Positions 7,467 through 13,320 of a stretch of DNA of 23,968 bases are shown here, piece by piece (position 1 is the first letter of the stretch; each line of letters begins with the position of its first letter). Origin of the DNA: Thalassolituus sp. UBA1087 (lineage in GTDB: Bacteria > Pseudomonadota > Gammaproteobacteria > Pseudomonadales > Oceanobacteraceae); the NCBI GenBank assembly GCA_002314145.1, contig DCCG01000042.1, forward strand, positions 253,914 to 277,881. Reading direction: 5' to 3'. The translations under genes were made by a program, and so were the position numbers. Under the pieces are notes generated by a model. That model had not been told where the DNA came from, made no database searches, and was given only the letters and a program-made list of their open reading frames with translations.

Positions 7467-7537
7467 TCAGGACACTCCTGGTCAGTCGGAGTTACCGGAG
7501 GCTCAGCTCCCGACAAGGGAGTCGCTAAAGGTCCTGA
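7467..7537 (+). other. Structured spacer between tRNA-Gly and tRNA-Cys (three-way junction)
   Basis: Within the 130-base spacer, TCAGGAC (7467-7473) pairs perfectly with GTCCTGA (7531-7537). The enclosed segment holds two further hairpins: ACTCC (7474-7478) with GGAGT (7488-7492), and CTCCC (7507-7511) with GGGAG (7517-7521) around a GACAA loop. This makes a compact three-way junction. It is not a tRNA: it has no T-arm consensus and too few arms. It may guide processing of the precursor or yield a stable spacer fragment. Confidence 0.5.
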
Positions 7538-7581
7538 CTCCATATTTTCCAGTAAAGTTCAGTCTCTGGCTTTACTGCTCA

Positions 7582-7655
7582 GGCGCGATAGCAAAGCGGT
7601 TATGCACTGGATTGCAAATCCACGTAGGCCGGTTCGACTCCGGCTCGCGCCTCCA
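7582..7655 (+). tRNA. tRNA-Cys (GCA)
   Basis: The acceptor stem GGCGCGA (7582-7588) pairs with TCGCGCC (7645-7651), followed by T and an encoded CCA. The anticodon loop TTGCAAA gives GCA. The T arm has GGTTCGACTCC. The outermost anticodon-stem pair (7607/7623, tRNA positions 27-43) is a C-C mismatch. It corresponds by position to E. coli cysT. Confidence 0.97.
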
Positions 7656-7695
7656 TTTATTCGGTGACCCACATTCGCCGAAACTGAGGCAAGAT

Positions 7696-7781
7696 GCCCC
7701 GGTGGTGAAATTGGTAGACACAAGGGATTTAAAATCCCTCGGCCTATGGCTGTGCCGGTTCGATTCCGGCCCGGGGCACCA
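7696..7781 (+). tRNA. tRNA-Leu (TAA)
   Basis: An 86-base class II tRNA. The acceptor stem GCCCCGG (7696-7702) pairs with CCGGGGC (7771-7777), followed by A and an encoded CCA. The anticodon stem-loop AGGGA-TTTAAAA-TCCCT gives anticodon TAA. A long variable arm follows, then GGTTCGATTCC. It lies 40 bases after tRNA-Cys and corresponds by position to E. coli leuZ. No terminator with a T-run is visible after it. Confidence 0.97.
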
Positions 7782-7841
7782 TTCAACAATCGCTCTTCCT
7801 TCGCCTTATCTTCCTGAATAACAGCGTCAGCTGCTGTATCA

Positions 7842-7913
7842 TCGTATCTATAAAATCGTGCCCATAAGTCGTACCTATTAAAACCGTACCTATATAAATC
7901 GCACCTATAAAAA
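7842..7913. repeat. Five degenerate direct repeats of about 15 bp
   Basis: Five head-to-tail units with the core TCGTACCTATAAAA start at 7842, 7856, 7869, 7884 and 7899 (13-15 bp each). The units are tcgtatctataaaa, tcgtgcccataag, tcgtacctattaaaa, ccgtacctatataaa and tcgcacctataaaa. The array ends 14 bp before the radical SAM start codon, in the gap after tRNA-Leu. Each unit includes a TATAAA-like stretch, so the array must contain or overlap the promoter or leader of that gene. It could be a multi-site operator or a decayed tandem duplication. Confidence 0.65.
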
Positions 7914-7927
7914 GATGATGAGAGAGT

Positions 7928-8806
7928 ATGTTCCAATATATCGAACCCATATTCCGTCCTCCCAGCGAAGCCCGGTCTCTGATTTTACAGGTGACCAACG
8001 GCTGCTCCTGGAATAAATGTACATTCTGCGATATGTACACTCAGCCGCAGAAGAAATTCCGTGCCCGCCCGGAAGAAGAAATTATTGTTGAAATTAAGCA
8101 GGCAGCTGCCCTTGGTCCGCGTTTTGAAAAAGTCTTTCTGGCGGATGGGGATGCCATGGTGCTACCGGTACGGCGACTGGTGAATATTCTGCAGGCAATC
8201 CGTGAGCATCTGCCCTGGGTGAAGCGGGTGGGGGCCTATTGTCTGCCGCGTAACATCCGTAAAAAGTCCCTTCAGGATATGCAGGAACTGGCATCACTTG
8301 GGCTTGGAATTCTTTACGTCGGCGCCGAAAGCGGCGACGATGAGGTACTGGAATTTATCCATAAAGGCGAAACCTGGCAATCGACACTGGATGCGCTGCT
8401 CAAAATAAAACAGGCCGGTATCAAATCGTCGGTTATGATCCTTAATGGCATGGGTGGCGTAAAATACAGTGATCAGCATGCCGTGAATTCAGCGCTGCTG
8501 ATGAACGAAGCTCAGCCTGAGTATCTCTCGACTCTGGTTGTCAGTTACTCGATGGGTGATGAGCGTGTGGTTGAAGGCTTTGGCGGGGATTACCAGCTTC
8601 CGGATCAGTTGCAGCTGTTTCTTGAATTAAAAAACCTGATCAGTCACCTGGAATTGACGGATACGGTATTCCGCAGTGACCACGCATCAAATTATCTGCC
8701 TCTGCGCGGCACGCTGGGGAAAGATAAGGCGCAGATGTTGTCTCAGTTGGATATGGCGCTGGAAGGTCGCATTGCATTGCGTCAGGAATGGCAGCGCGGA
8801 CTCTAA
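7928..8806 (+). CDS. Radical SAM superfamily protein
   Basis: A 292-residue probable cytoplasmic radical SAM enzyme. The cluster-binding cysteines are C26, C31 and C34 in NGCSWNKCTFCDMY: spacing CX4CX2C rather than the textbook CX3CX2C. A SAM-barrel core follows, with FLADGDAMVLP (the GGE-like region), a further Cys at C105 (GAYCLPRN) and LYVGAESGDDEVL typical of the barrel. No B12, TRAM or SPASM domain is evident. GAGAG lies shortly before the ATG. The substrate is unknown. It sits 21 bp upstream of a DUF1285 gene, so the two are probably co-transcribed. A repeat array lies directly upstream. Confidence 0.85.
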   Translation: MFQYIEPIFRPPSEARSLILQVTNGCSWNKCTFCDMYTQPQKKFRARPEEEIIVEIKQAAALGPRFEKVFLADGDAMVLPVRRLVNILQAIREHLPWVKRVGAYCLPRNIRKKSLQDMQELASLGLGILYVGAESGDDEVLEFIHKGETWQSTLDALLKIKQAGIKSSVMILNGMGGVKYSDQHAVNSALLMNEAQPEYLSTLVVSYSMGDERVVEGFGGDYQLPDQLQLFLELKNLISHLELTDTVFRSDHASNYLPLRGTLGKDKAQMLSQLDMALEGRIALRQEWQRGL

Positions 8807-8827
8807 GTATTTCAGGAGCGTAACATT

Positions 8828-9343
8828 ATGTCCTTGTCAGATATTGAGCAGCAGTTAGGTCTGGACGGCCCGGTAGGCAAGCCGCCGGTTGAACAATGGA
8901 ATCCGCCACTGTCCGGCGATATGGATATGCTGATCCGTAAAGATGGTGTCTGGCTGCATGAAGGTGACCCGATTAAGCGCGAAAAGCTGGTGCGTTTATT
9001 TGCCAGTATTCTGAAAAAGGAAGGGGATGATTATTTTCTGGTGACGCCGGTGGAGAAATGGCGTATCCGTGTTGAGGACCGGCCGTTACTGGTACAGCTG
9101 ATTGATCATCAGGCTGAAGGTATTCAGGTGGTGACAAACGGCGGTGATGCCTTTGTGTTGGGAAAAGATCATCCGCTGCGGATGTCTGAGCTGGACGGAG
9201 TGGGCGTTCCCGAAGTGCATGTACGACATAATTTGTGGGCGCGTTTTTCCCGTAATGCGTTTTACCAGCTGTCTGCCATGGCGGAAGAAACAGAGCAGGG
9301 GGTCTGTATTAAAAGCGGCGGCGAGGTATTTGTCATTGGATAA
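8828..9343 (+). CDS. DUF1285 family protein
   Basis: A 171-residue soluble protein with no signal peptide or membrane span. The pattern GDMDMLIRKDGVWLHEGDPIKR, then LVRLFASILKKEGDDYFLVTPVEKWRI and a DHPLRM-type segment, is characteristic of DUF1285, widespread in proteobacteria and without an assigned reaction. AGGAG lies about 8 bases before the ATG. It follows the radical SAM gene by 21 bp. No catalytic signature is recognised. Confidence 0.85.
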   Translation: MSLSDIEQQLGLDGPVGKPPVEQWNPPLSGDMDMLIRKDGVWLHEGDPIKREKLVRLFASILKKEGDDYFLVTPVEKWRIRVEDRPLLVQLIDHQAEGIQVVTNGGDAFVLGKDHPLRMSELDGVGVPEVHVRHNLWARFSRNAFYQLSAMAEETEQGVCIKSGGEVFVIG

Positions 9344-9406
9344 TACTGCCTGCAGTTATCATTATTAATCAGCCGTGACGCAGACTGAAAAAAAGCGGAA
9401 GAATAA

Positions 9407-9493
9407 ATGGCGGCGCAGACAGAGCAAGAGAAAAAACGGCGCCCGAAGCCGGGTCTTAAAATAAGCCCAAATCCAGTGCAAAACAGAAAATAA
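9407..9493 (+). CDS. Possible 28-residue basic peptide
   Basis: ATG to TAA, 28 codons, product beginning MAAQTEQEKKRRPKPGLKI and rich in Lys, Arg and Pro. GGAAG lies 6 bases before the ATG, a credible ribosome binding site. The stop codon abuts the terminator hairpin, as expected for the last frame of a transcript. It lies 63 bp after the DUF1285 gene. Against it: it is very short, its A-rich composition favours chance Lys codons, and a second open frame (GTG, 30 codons) overlaps it. Function unknown. Confidence 0.3.
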   Translation: MAAQTEQEKKRRPKPGLKISPNPVQNRK

Positions 9494-9520
9494 AAAAGGG
9501 AGCCTGAGGCTCCCTTTTTT
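9492..9520. terminator. Bidirectional Rho-independent terminator
   Basis: GGGAGCC (9498-9504), TGA loop, GGCTCCC (9508-9514), flanked by A6 on the left and T6 on the right. The A and T runs let it work in both directions. It would end the radical SAM/DUF1285 transcript from the left and the ETF-QO transcript from the right. Confidence 0.93.
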
Positions 9521-9532
9521 ATTTTTACCGGA

Positions 9533-11179
9533 TCACATGTTGGGGTAGTTCGGACCACCAGCCCCTTCTGGTGTTACCCAGGTAATATTCTGTGACGGGT
9601 CTTTAATGTCACAGGTTTTACAGTGAACACAGTTCTGTGCATTGATCTGGAAGCGTTTACCGCTGCCGTCGTCTTCTTCAACGATTTCATACACCCCGGC
9701 AGGGCAGTAGCGCTGAGCGGGCTCATCCCATTTCGGCAGGTTCACCTCCAGTGGAATGGATGGATCGGCCAGCTTCAAATGGCAGGGCTGATCTTCCGCA
9801 TGGTTCACATTACCGATAAAGACAGAATCCAGTTTGGCGAAGCTGAGCACGCCGTCCGGTTTCGGATAATTGATCTTTTTGCACTCAGACGCCGGTTTCA
9901 GCATGGCATGATCCGGATGGGTGTCGTGCAGCGTGAACGGCATAGGGACGATATTCTGGTCAAGGTAGTTGAATGCACCGCCCAGGAAAGTACCGAACTT
10001 GTGCATGGCCGGGCCGAAATTACGGCTGCGGTGCAGTTCTTTCCAGGCCCAGGAGGATTCAAATGCCGTCGTGAACTCAGTCACTTCATCATTGGCACGG
10101 CCATCCTGAATGGCTTTGAACAGCTCTTCGGCGGCAATCAGGCCGCTCTTCATGGCGGTATGGGTGCCTTTGATTTTGGCGAAGTTCAGTGTGCCGGCAT
10201 CACAGCCAACGACCAGACCGCCCGGGAAGGTCATCTTAGGCAGGCAGTTCAGGCCGCCTTTAGTAATGGCGCGGGCGCCATAAGATACGCGCTTGCCGCC
10301 TTCCAGGTATTGTTTGATAACCGGATGGTGCTTCATACGCTGGAATTCATCGAACGGGCTGACGTGTGGATTGCTGTAGGACAGATCCGTGATCAGACCC
10401 ACGACAACCTGATTGCCTTCCGCGTGATACAGGAAGAAACCACCGGAGGAATCAGATTCGCTCAGCGGCCAGCCGGCGCCGTGCAATACCAGACCTTCTT
10501 CATGCCTGGCCGGATCGATATCCCACAATTCTTTGATGCCGATGCCGTAGTGTTGAGGATCTTTGCCCTCATCCAGCTTGTATTCGGCAATCAGCTGCTT
10601 GCCCAGATGGCCGCGGCAGCCTTCAGCAAATACCGTGTATTTGGCGCGCAGCTCCATGCCTGGCATATAGCTGTCTTTGTGTGAGCCGTCGGCAGCAACA
10701 CCCATATCGCCGGTGACAATACCTTTGATGACGCCGTCTTCAACGATGTATTCGGCGGCGGTGAAACCAGGATAAATCTCAACACCCAGGTTCTCAGCCT
10801 GCTCGCCCAGCCAGCGGGAAACATTGCCCAGCGACACAATGTAGTTGCCATCGTTGTGCATGGGTTTGGGGATAGCGAAGTGAGGCGTTTTTACTGCTTT
10901 TTCATTACTTGTGAGGAAATAGACCTCATCGCCGGTCACTTTGGTGTTGAGCGGGGCGCCCATCTCCTTCCAGTCCGGGAAGAGTTCTGTCAGTGCCCGG
11001 TCTTCAATAACAGCGCCAGAGAGGATGTGTGCACCGACCTCCGAGCCTTTTTCAACCAGACAGACGGACAGCTCTGTGCCGGCTTCTTCGGCTAATTGTT
11101 TGATACGACAGGCCGTCGACAGGCCGGCAGGGCCGCCGCCTACGATGACTACGTCATATTCCATTACATCACGTTGCAT
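9533..11179 (-). CDS. Electron transfer flavoprotein-ubiquinone oxidoreductase (ETF-QO)
   Basis: A 548-residue membrane-associated flavoprotein that takes electrons from reduced ETF and passes them to ubiquinone, linking fatty-acid and amino-acid dehydrogenases to respiration. The N-terminal FAD-binding Rossmann motif is DVVIVGGGPAGLSTACR. A second flavin segment reads GLNCLPKMTFPGGLVVGCDAG in the C-terminal half. The 4Fe-4S domain has C492 and the CVHCKTC group (C517, C520, C523), all four ligands present. Length fits the family. The ATG at 11179 is preferred because AGGAG lies 6 bases upstream; a second Met (residue 6) is possible. It is divergent from etfB-etfA, its electron donor, the usual pairing. 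Confidence 0.97.
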   Translation of the reverse strand: MQRDVMEYDVVIVGGGPAGLSTACRIKQLAEEAGTELSVCLVEKGSEVGAHILSGAVIEDRALTELFPDWKEMGAPLNTKVTGDEVYFLTSNEKAVKTPHFAIPKPMHNDGNYIVSLGNVSRWLGEQAENLGVEIYPGFTAAEYIVEDGVIKGIVTGDMGVAADGSHKDSYMPGMELRAKYTVFAEGCRGHLGKQLIAEYKLDEGKDPQHYGIGIKELWDIDPARHEEGLVLHGAGWPLSESDSSGGFFLYHAEGNQVVVGLITDLSYSNPHVSPFDEFQRMKHHPVIKQYLEGGKRVSYGARAITKGGLNCLPKMTFPGGLVVGCDAGTLNFAKIKGTHTAMKSGLIAAEELFKAIQDGRANDEVTEFTTAFESSWAWKELHRSRNFGPAMHKFGTFLGGAFNYLDQNIVPMPFTLHDTHPDHAMLKPASECKKINYPKPDGVLSFAKLDSVFIGNVNHAEDQPCHLKLADPSIPLEVNLPKWDEPAQRYCPAGVYEIVEEDDGSGKRFQINAQNCVHCKTCDIKDPSQNITWVTPEGAGGPNYPNM

Positions 11180-11289
11180 ATTGATCTCCTCATTTATTGT
11201 GGGAGCTGTTATCTTTAATACCGACTCACAGGGCGCCCGGCGGTGCCGGTTAAGGAAAAATTCAAACGCCCGTATGAATTTGTCTTTGC

Positions 11290-11317
11290 ATTATACGTCC
11301 AGAGAATACATAGGCAA
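11290..11317 (-). promoter_or_regulatory. Promoter of the ETF-QO gene
   Basis: Minus strand: TTGCCT (11312-11317), a 16-bp spacer and a perfect TATAAT (11290-11295). The transcript would carry a leader of about 100 bases. Within the leader, CCGGC-GGT-GCCGG can form a small hairpin. Confidence 0.65.
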
Positions 11318-11342
11318 CTTAAATTCACTTTAAAAACCGTAG

Positions 11343-11359
11343 CTTATACCCGCTATAAG
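11343..11359. promoter_or_regulatory. Palindrome between the divergent etf promoters (candidate operator)
   Basis: CTTATA (11343-11348), spacer CCCGC, TATAAG (11354-11359): a perfect 6-5-6 inverted repeat. It lies 25 bp from the ETF-QO -35 and 22 bp from the etfB -35, so one dimeric regulator could act on both promoters. It does not match the PsrA box I know from Pseudomonas. The remainder of the 330-bp gap (11180-11509) shows no ORF of note. Confidence 0.4.
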
Positions 11360-11381
11360 TACCGGTGATACGGCTATGCTA

Positions 11382-11410
11382 TTGACGCTCAACCGAAAGG
11401 CACCAATAAT
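11382..11410 (+). promoter_or_regulatory. Promoter of etfBA
   Basis: TTGACG (11382-11387), a 17-bp spacer and AATAAT (11405-11410). Transcription would start near 11417, giving a leader of about 93 bases before etfB. Confidence 0.55.
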
Positions 11411-11509
11411 GTGCCCCGCTGGAAAGGGTCATCTCAACGACTGTGTCATCTTGTCGGCGTGGTAAGTTACAGCCCTTTATTCACCCACTAAGTTAAAAAC
11501 GAGGAATCT

Positions 11510-12259
11510 ATGAAGGTTCTTGTCGCTGTTAAACGCGTTATCGATTACAACGTAAAAGTTCGCGTTAAGTCAGATAATTCAGATGTAGATCTGACCAACG
11601 TAAAAATGGCTATGAACCCGTTCTGCGAAATTGCAGTGGAAGAAGCGGTTCGCCTCAAAGAAAAAGGTGTTGCGTCAGAAGTCGTCGTGGTTTCTATCGG
11701 CCCTAAAGCCTCTCAGGAACAGATCCGTACTGCCCTCGCTCTGGGTGCTGACCGCGGTATCCTGGTGGAAACCGATGAGAAGCTGGAGTCTCTGACTGTG
11801 GCTAAATTACTGAAAGGTGTGGTTGAAAAAGAAGAGCCTCAGCTGGTACTGATGGGTAAACAGACCATCGACAGCGATAACAACCAGACTGGCCAGATGC
11901 TGGGCGCACTGACCGGTATGGCACAGGGTACATTTGCCTCAGAAGTCGTCGTTGACGGGGATAACGTAAACGTAACCCGTGAAATTGATGGCGGTCTGCG
12001 TACCGTCGGTCTGAAACTGCCGGCAATCGTGACCACTGACCTGCGTCTGAATGAGCCCCGTTATGCTTCTCTGCCTAACATCATGAAAGCCAAGCGTAAG
12101 CCTCTGGACGTCACTTCTCCGGCTGACCTGGGTGTTGAAATGACATCCACTCTGTCACTGGTGAAAGTCACTCCGCCGGCAGAACGTTCCGCAGGCATCA
12201 AAGTTGCCGACGTGGCCGAGCTGGTCGATAAACTGAAAAACGATGCCAAAGTGCTTTAA
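11510..12259 (+). CDS. etfB: Electron transfer flavoprotein beta subunit
   Basis: A 249-residue cytoplasmic subunit of the ETF heterodimer, carrying electrons from acyl-CoA dehydrogenases to ETF-QO. Family features: start MKVLVAVKRVIDYNVKVRV, the AMP-binding segment DSDNNQTGQ (from residue 121), REIDGGLRTV, and the recognition loop that docks partner dehydrogenases (RYASLPNIMKAKRKP, from residue 184). Length is normal. GAGGAA lies 5 bases before the ATG. etfA follows after 14 bp, so the two are translated from one mRNA. Codon use looks more optimised than in its neighbours, consistent with high expression. Confidence 0.98.
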   Translation: MKVLVAVKRVIDYNVKVRVKSDNSDVDLTNVKMAMNPFCEIAVEEAVRLKEKGVASEVVVVSIGPKASQEQIRTALALGADRGILVETDEKLESLTVAKLLKGVVEKEEPQLVLMGKQTIDSDNNQTGQMLGALTGMAQGTFASEVVVDGDNVNVTREIDGGLRTVGLKLPAIVTTDLRLNEPRYASLPNIMKAKRKPLDVTSPADLGVEMTSTLSLVKVTPPAERSAGIKVADVAELVDKLKNDAKVL

Positions 12260-12273
12260 GAGAGGTTAGTGTC

Positions 12274-13203
12274 ATGTCTATTTTAGTAATCGCAGAGCAC
12301 GATAATGCAACTCTGAAAGGCGCAACGCTGAACACCATTACGGCCGCTACTCAGATTGGTGGTGATGTGGAAGTCCTGGTCGCAGGCAGTGGTTGTGCCG
12401 CGGTGGCTGACGAAGCAGCCAAAGTGGCTGGCGTCAGTAAAGTTCTGCTGGCAGATAATGCCGCTTACGAGCACCAGCTGGCAGAAAACATGGGTGAACT
12501 GGTTGCTGAGCTGGGTAAAGGCTACAGCCACATCCTGGCAGCAGCTACTACAACCGGTAAAGATTTCCTGCCCCGCGCAGCCGCTTTGCTGGACGTGAAT
12601 ATGCTGTCCGAAATCATCAAGGTTGAAGACGCTGAAACCTTCTCCCGTCCGATTTACGCAGGTAACGCCATTGCGACTGTGAAATCATCTGACAGCATTA
12701 AAGTACTGACTGTACGTGGTACTGCATTTGATGCCGCTGCGGCTGAAGGTGGTTCTGCTGCAGTTGAAGCTGTTGATGTGGTTAAGGAATCCAGCGTTTC
12801 TTCTTTCGTCAGCGAAGAGCTGGCCAAGTCTGACCGTCCTGATCTGACAGCCGCCAAGATTGTTATCTCCGGTGGTCGTGGCATGCAGAACGGCGACAAC
12901 TTCGAAATGCTGTATAAGGTCGCTGACAAACTGGGCGCGGCTGTGGGTGCATCCCGTGCTGCCGTTGATGCCGGCTTTGTGCCTAACGATATGCAGGTCG
13001 GTCAGACCGGTAAAATCGTTGCGCCGGAACTGTACATGGCGATTGGTATTTCAGGCGCCATTCAGCATCTGGCAGGTATGAAGGACTCTAAAGTCATTGT
13101 TGCTATCAACAAAGACGAAGAAGCGCCTATCTTCCAGGTTGCCGATTACGGACTGGTTGCTGACCTCTTCGATGCGGTCCCAGAACTGGAAAATGCTCTG
13201 TAA
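12274..13203 (+). CDS. etfA: Electron transfer flavoprotein alpha subunit
   Basis: The 309-residue FAD-binding partner of EtfB. The N-terminal half (about 1-185) forms the alpha domain I. The C-terminal FAD domain shows SGGRGMQNGDNFE (from about 199), QVGQTGKIVAPELYMAIGIS (from 241), SGAIQHLAGM and NKDEEAPIFQVADYGLVADLF, all standard for ETF-alpha. GAGAGG precedes the ATG. It closes the etfBA unit, and a strong terminator starts 17 bp after its stop. Confidence 0.98.
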   Translation: MSILVIAEHDNATLKGATLNTITAATQIGGDVEVLVAGSGCAAVADEAAKVAGVSKVLLADNAAYEHQLAENMGELVAELGKGYSHILAAATTTGKDFLPRAAALLDVNMLSEIIKVEDAETFSRPIYAGNAIATVKSSDSIKVLTVRGTAFDAAAAEGGSAAVEAVDVVKESSVSSFVSEELAKSDRPDLTAAKIVISGGRGMQNGDNFEMLYKVADKLGAAVGASRAAVDAGFVPNDMQVGQTGKIVAPELYMAIGISGAIQHLAGMKDSKVIVAINKDEEAPIFQVADYGLVADLFDAVPELENAL

Positions 13204-13220
13204 TATCAGTAGCTTAGAAA

Positions 13221-13245
13221 AACCCGGCTTCGGCCGGGTTTTTTT
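13221..13245 (+). terminator. Rho-independent terminator of etfBA
   Basis: AACCCGGC (13221-13228), TTCG tetraloop, GCCGGGTT (13233-13240), then a further T5. A perfect 8-bp stem with a stable loop; it separates etfBA from ugd. Confidence 0.96.
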
Positions 13246-13264
13246 ATGTCATGCAGTTGTCATT

Positions 13265-13309
13265 TTTTCGTAATAAGGTAACGTACCTCTCGGTTCACCA
13301 TTACGAAAA
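13265..13309 (+). promoter_or_regulatory. Inverted repeat in the ugd leader
   Basis: TTTTCGTAAT (13265-13274) is perfectly complementary to ATTACGAAAA (13300-13309). The 25 bases between them include a small hairpin GGTA-ACG-TACC (13277-13287). The right arm runs directly into the presumed ribosome binding site AAGGG of ugd, so pairing would partly mask it. A -35-like TTGTCA (13257-13262) sits just before the left arm, with only a weak -10 (TAACGT, 13279). It could be an operator or a translation-controlling leader. Confidence 0.45.
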
Positions 13310-13320
13310 GGGTTGATTCA

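Noticed and set aside
7467..7537. A fourth tRNA in the Gly-Cys spacer
   Set aside because: It has a 7-bp closing stem but only two inner arms, and no T-arm consensus or plausible anticodon arm.
7360..7821. 153-codon frame running through all three tRNA genes
   Set aside because: It consists of translated tRNA and spacer sequence; the tRNAs explain the conservation.
7796..7840. Terminator after tRNA-Leu (ACAGC...GCTGT)
   Set aside because: A 5-bp stem with no following T-run; too weak to call.
7842..7913. CRISPR array
   Set aside because: The units are degenerate, only 13-15 bp, and directly abutting without spacers.
7559..8040. Minus-strand frames with repeated Tyr/Arg-rich segments between tRNA-Leu and the radical SAM gene
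   Set aside because: The apparent peptide repeats come from translating the 15-bp DNA repeats and the tRNA genes in reverse.
9623..10684. 353-codon plus-strand frame opposite ETF-QO
   Set aside because: Antisense shadow of a well-conserved flavoprotein gene; no family features of its own.
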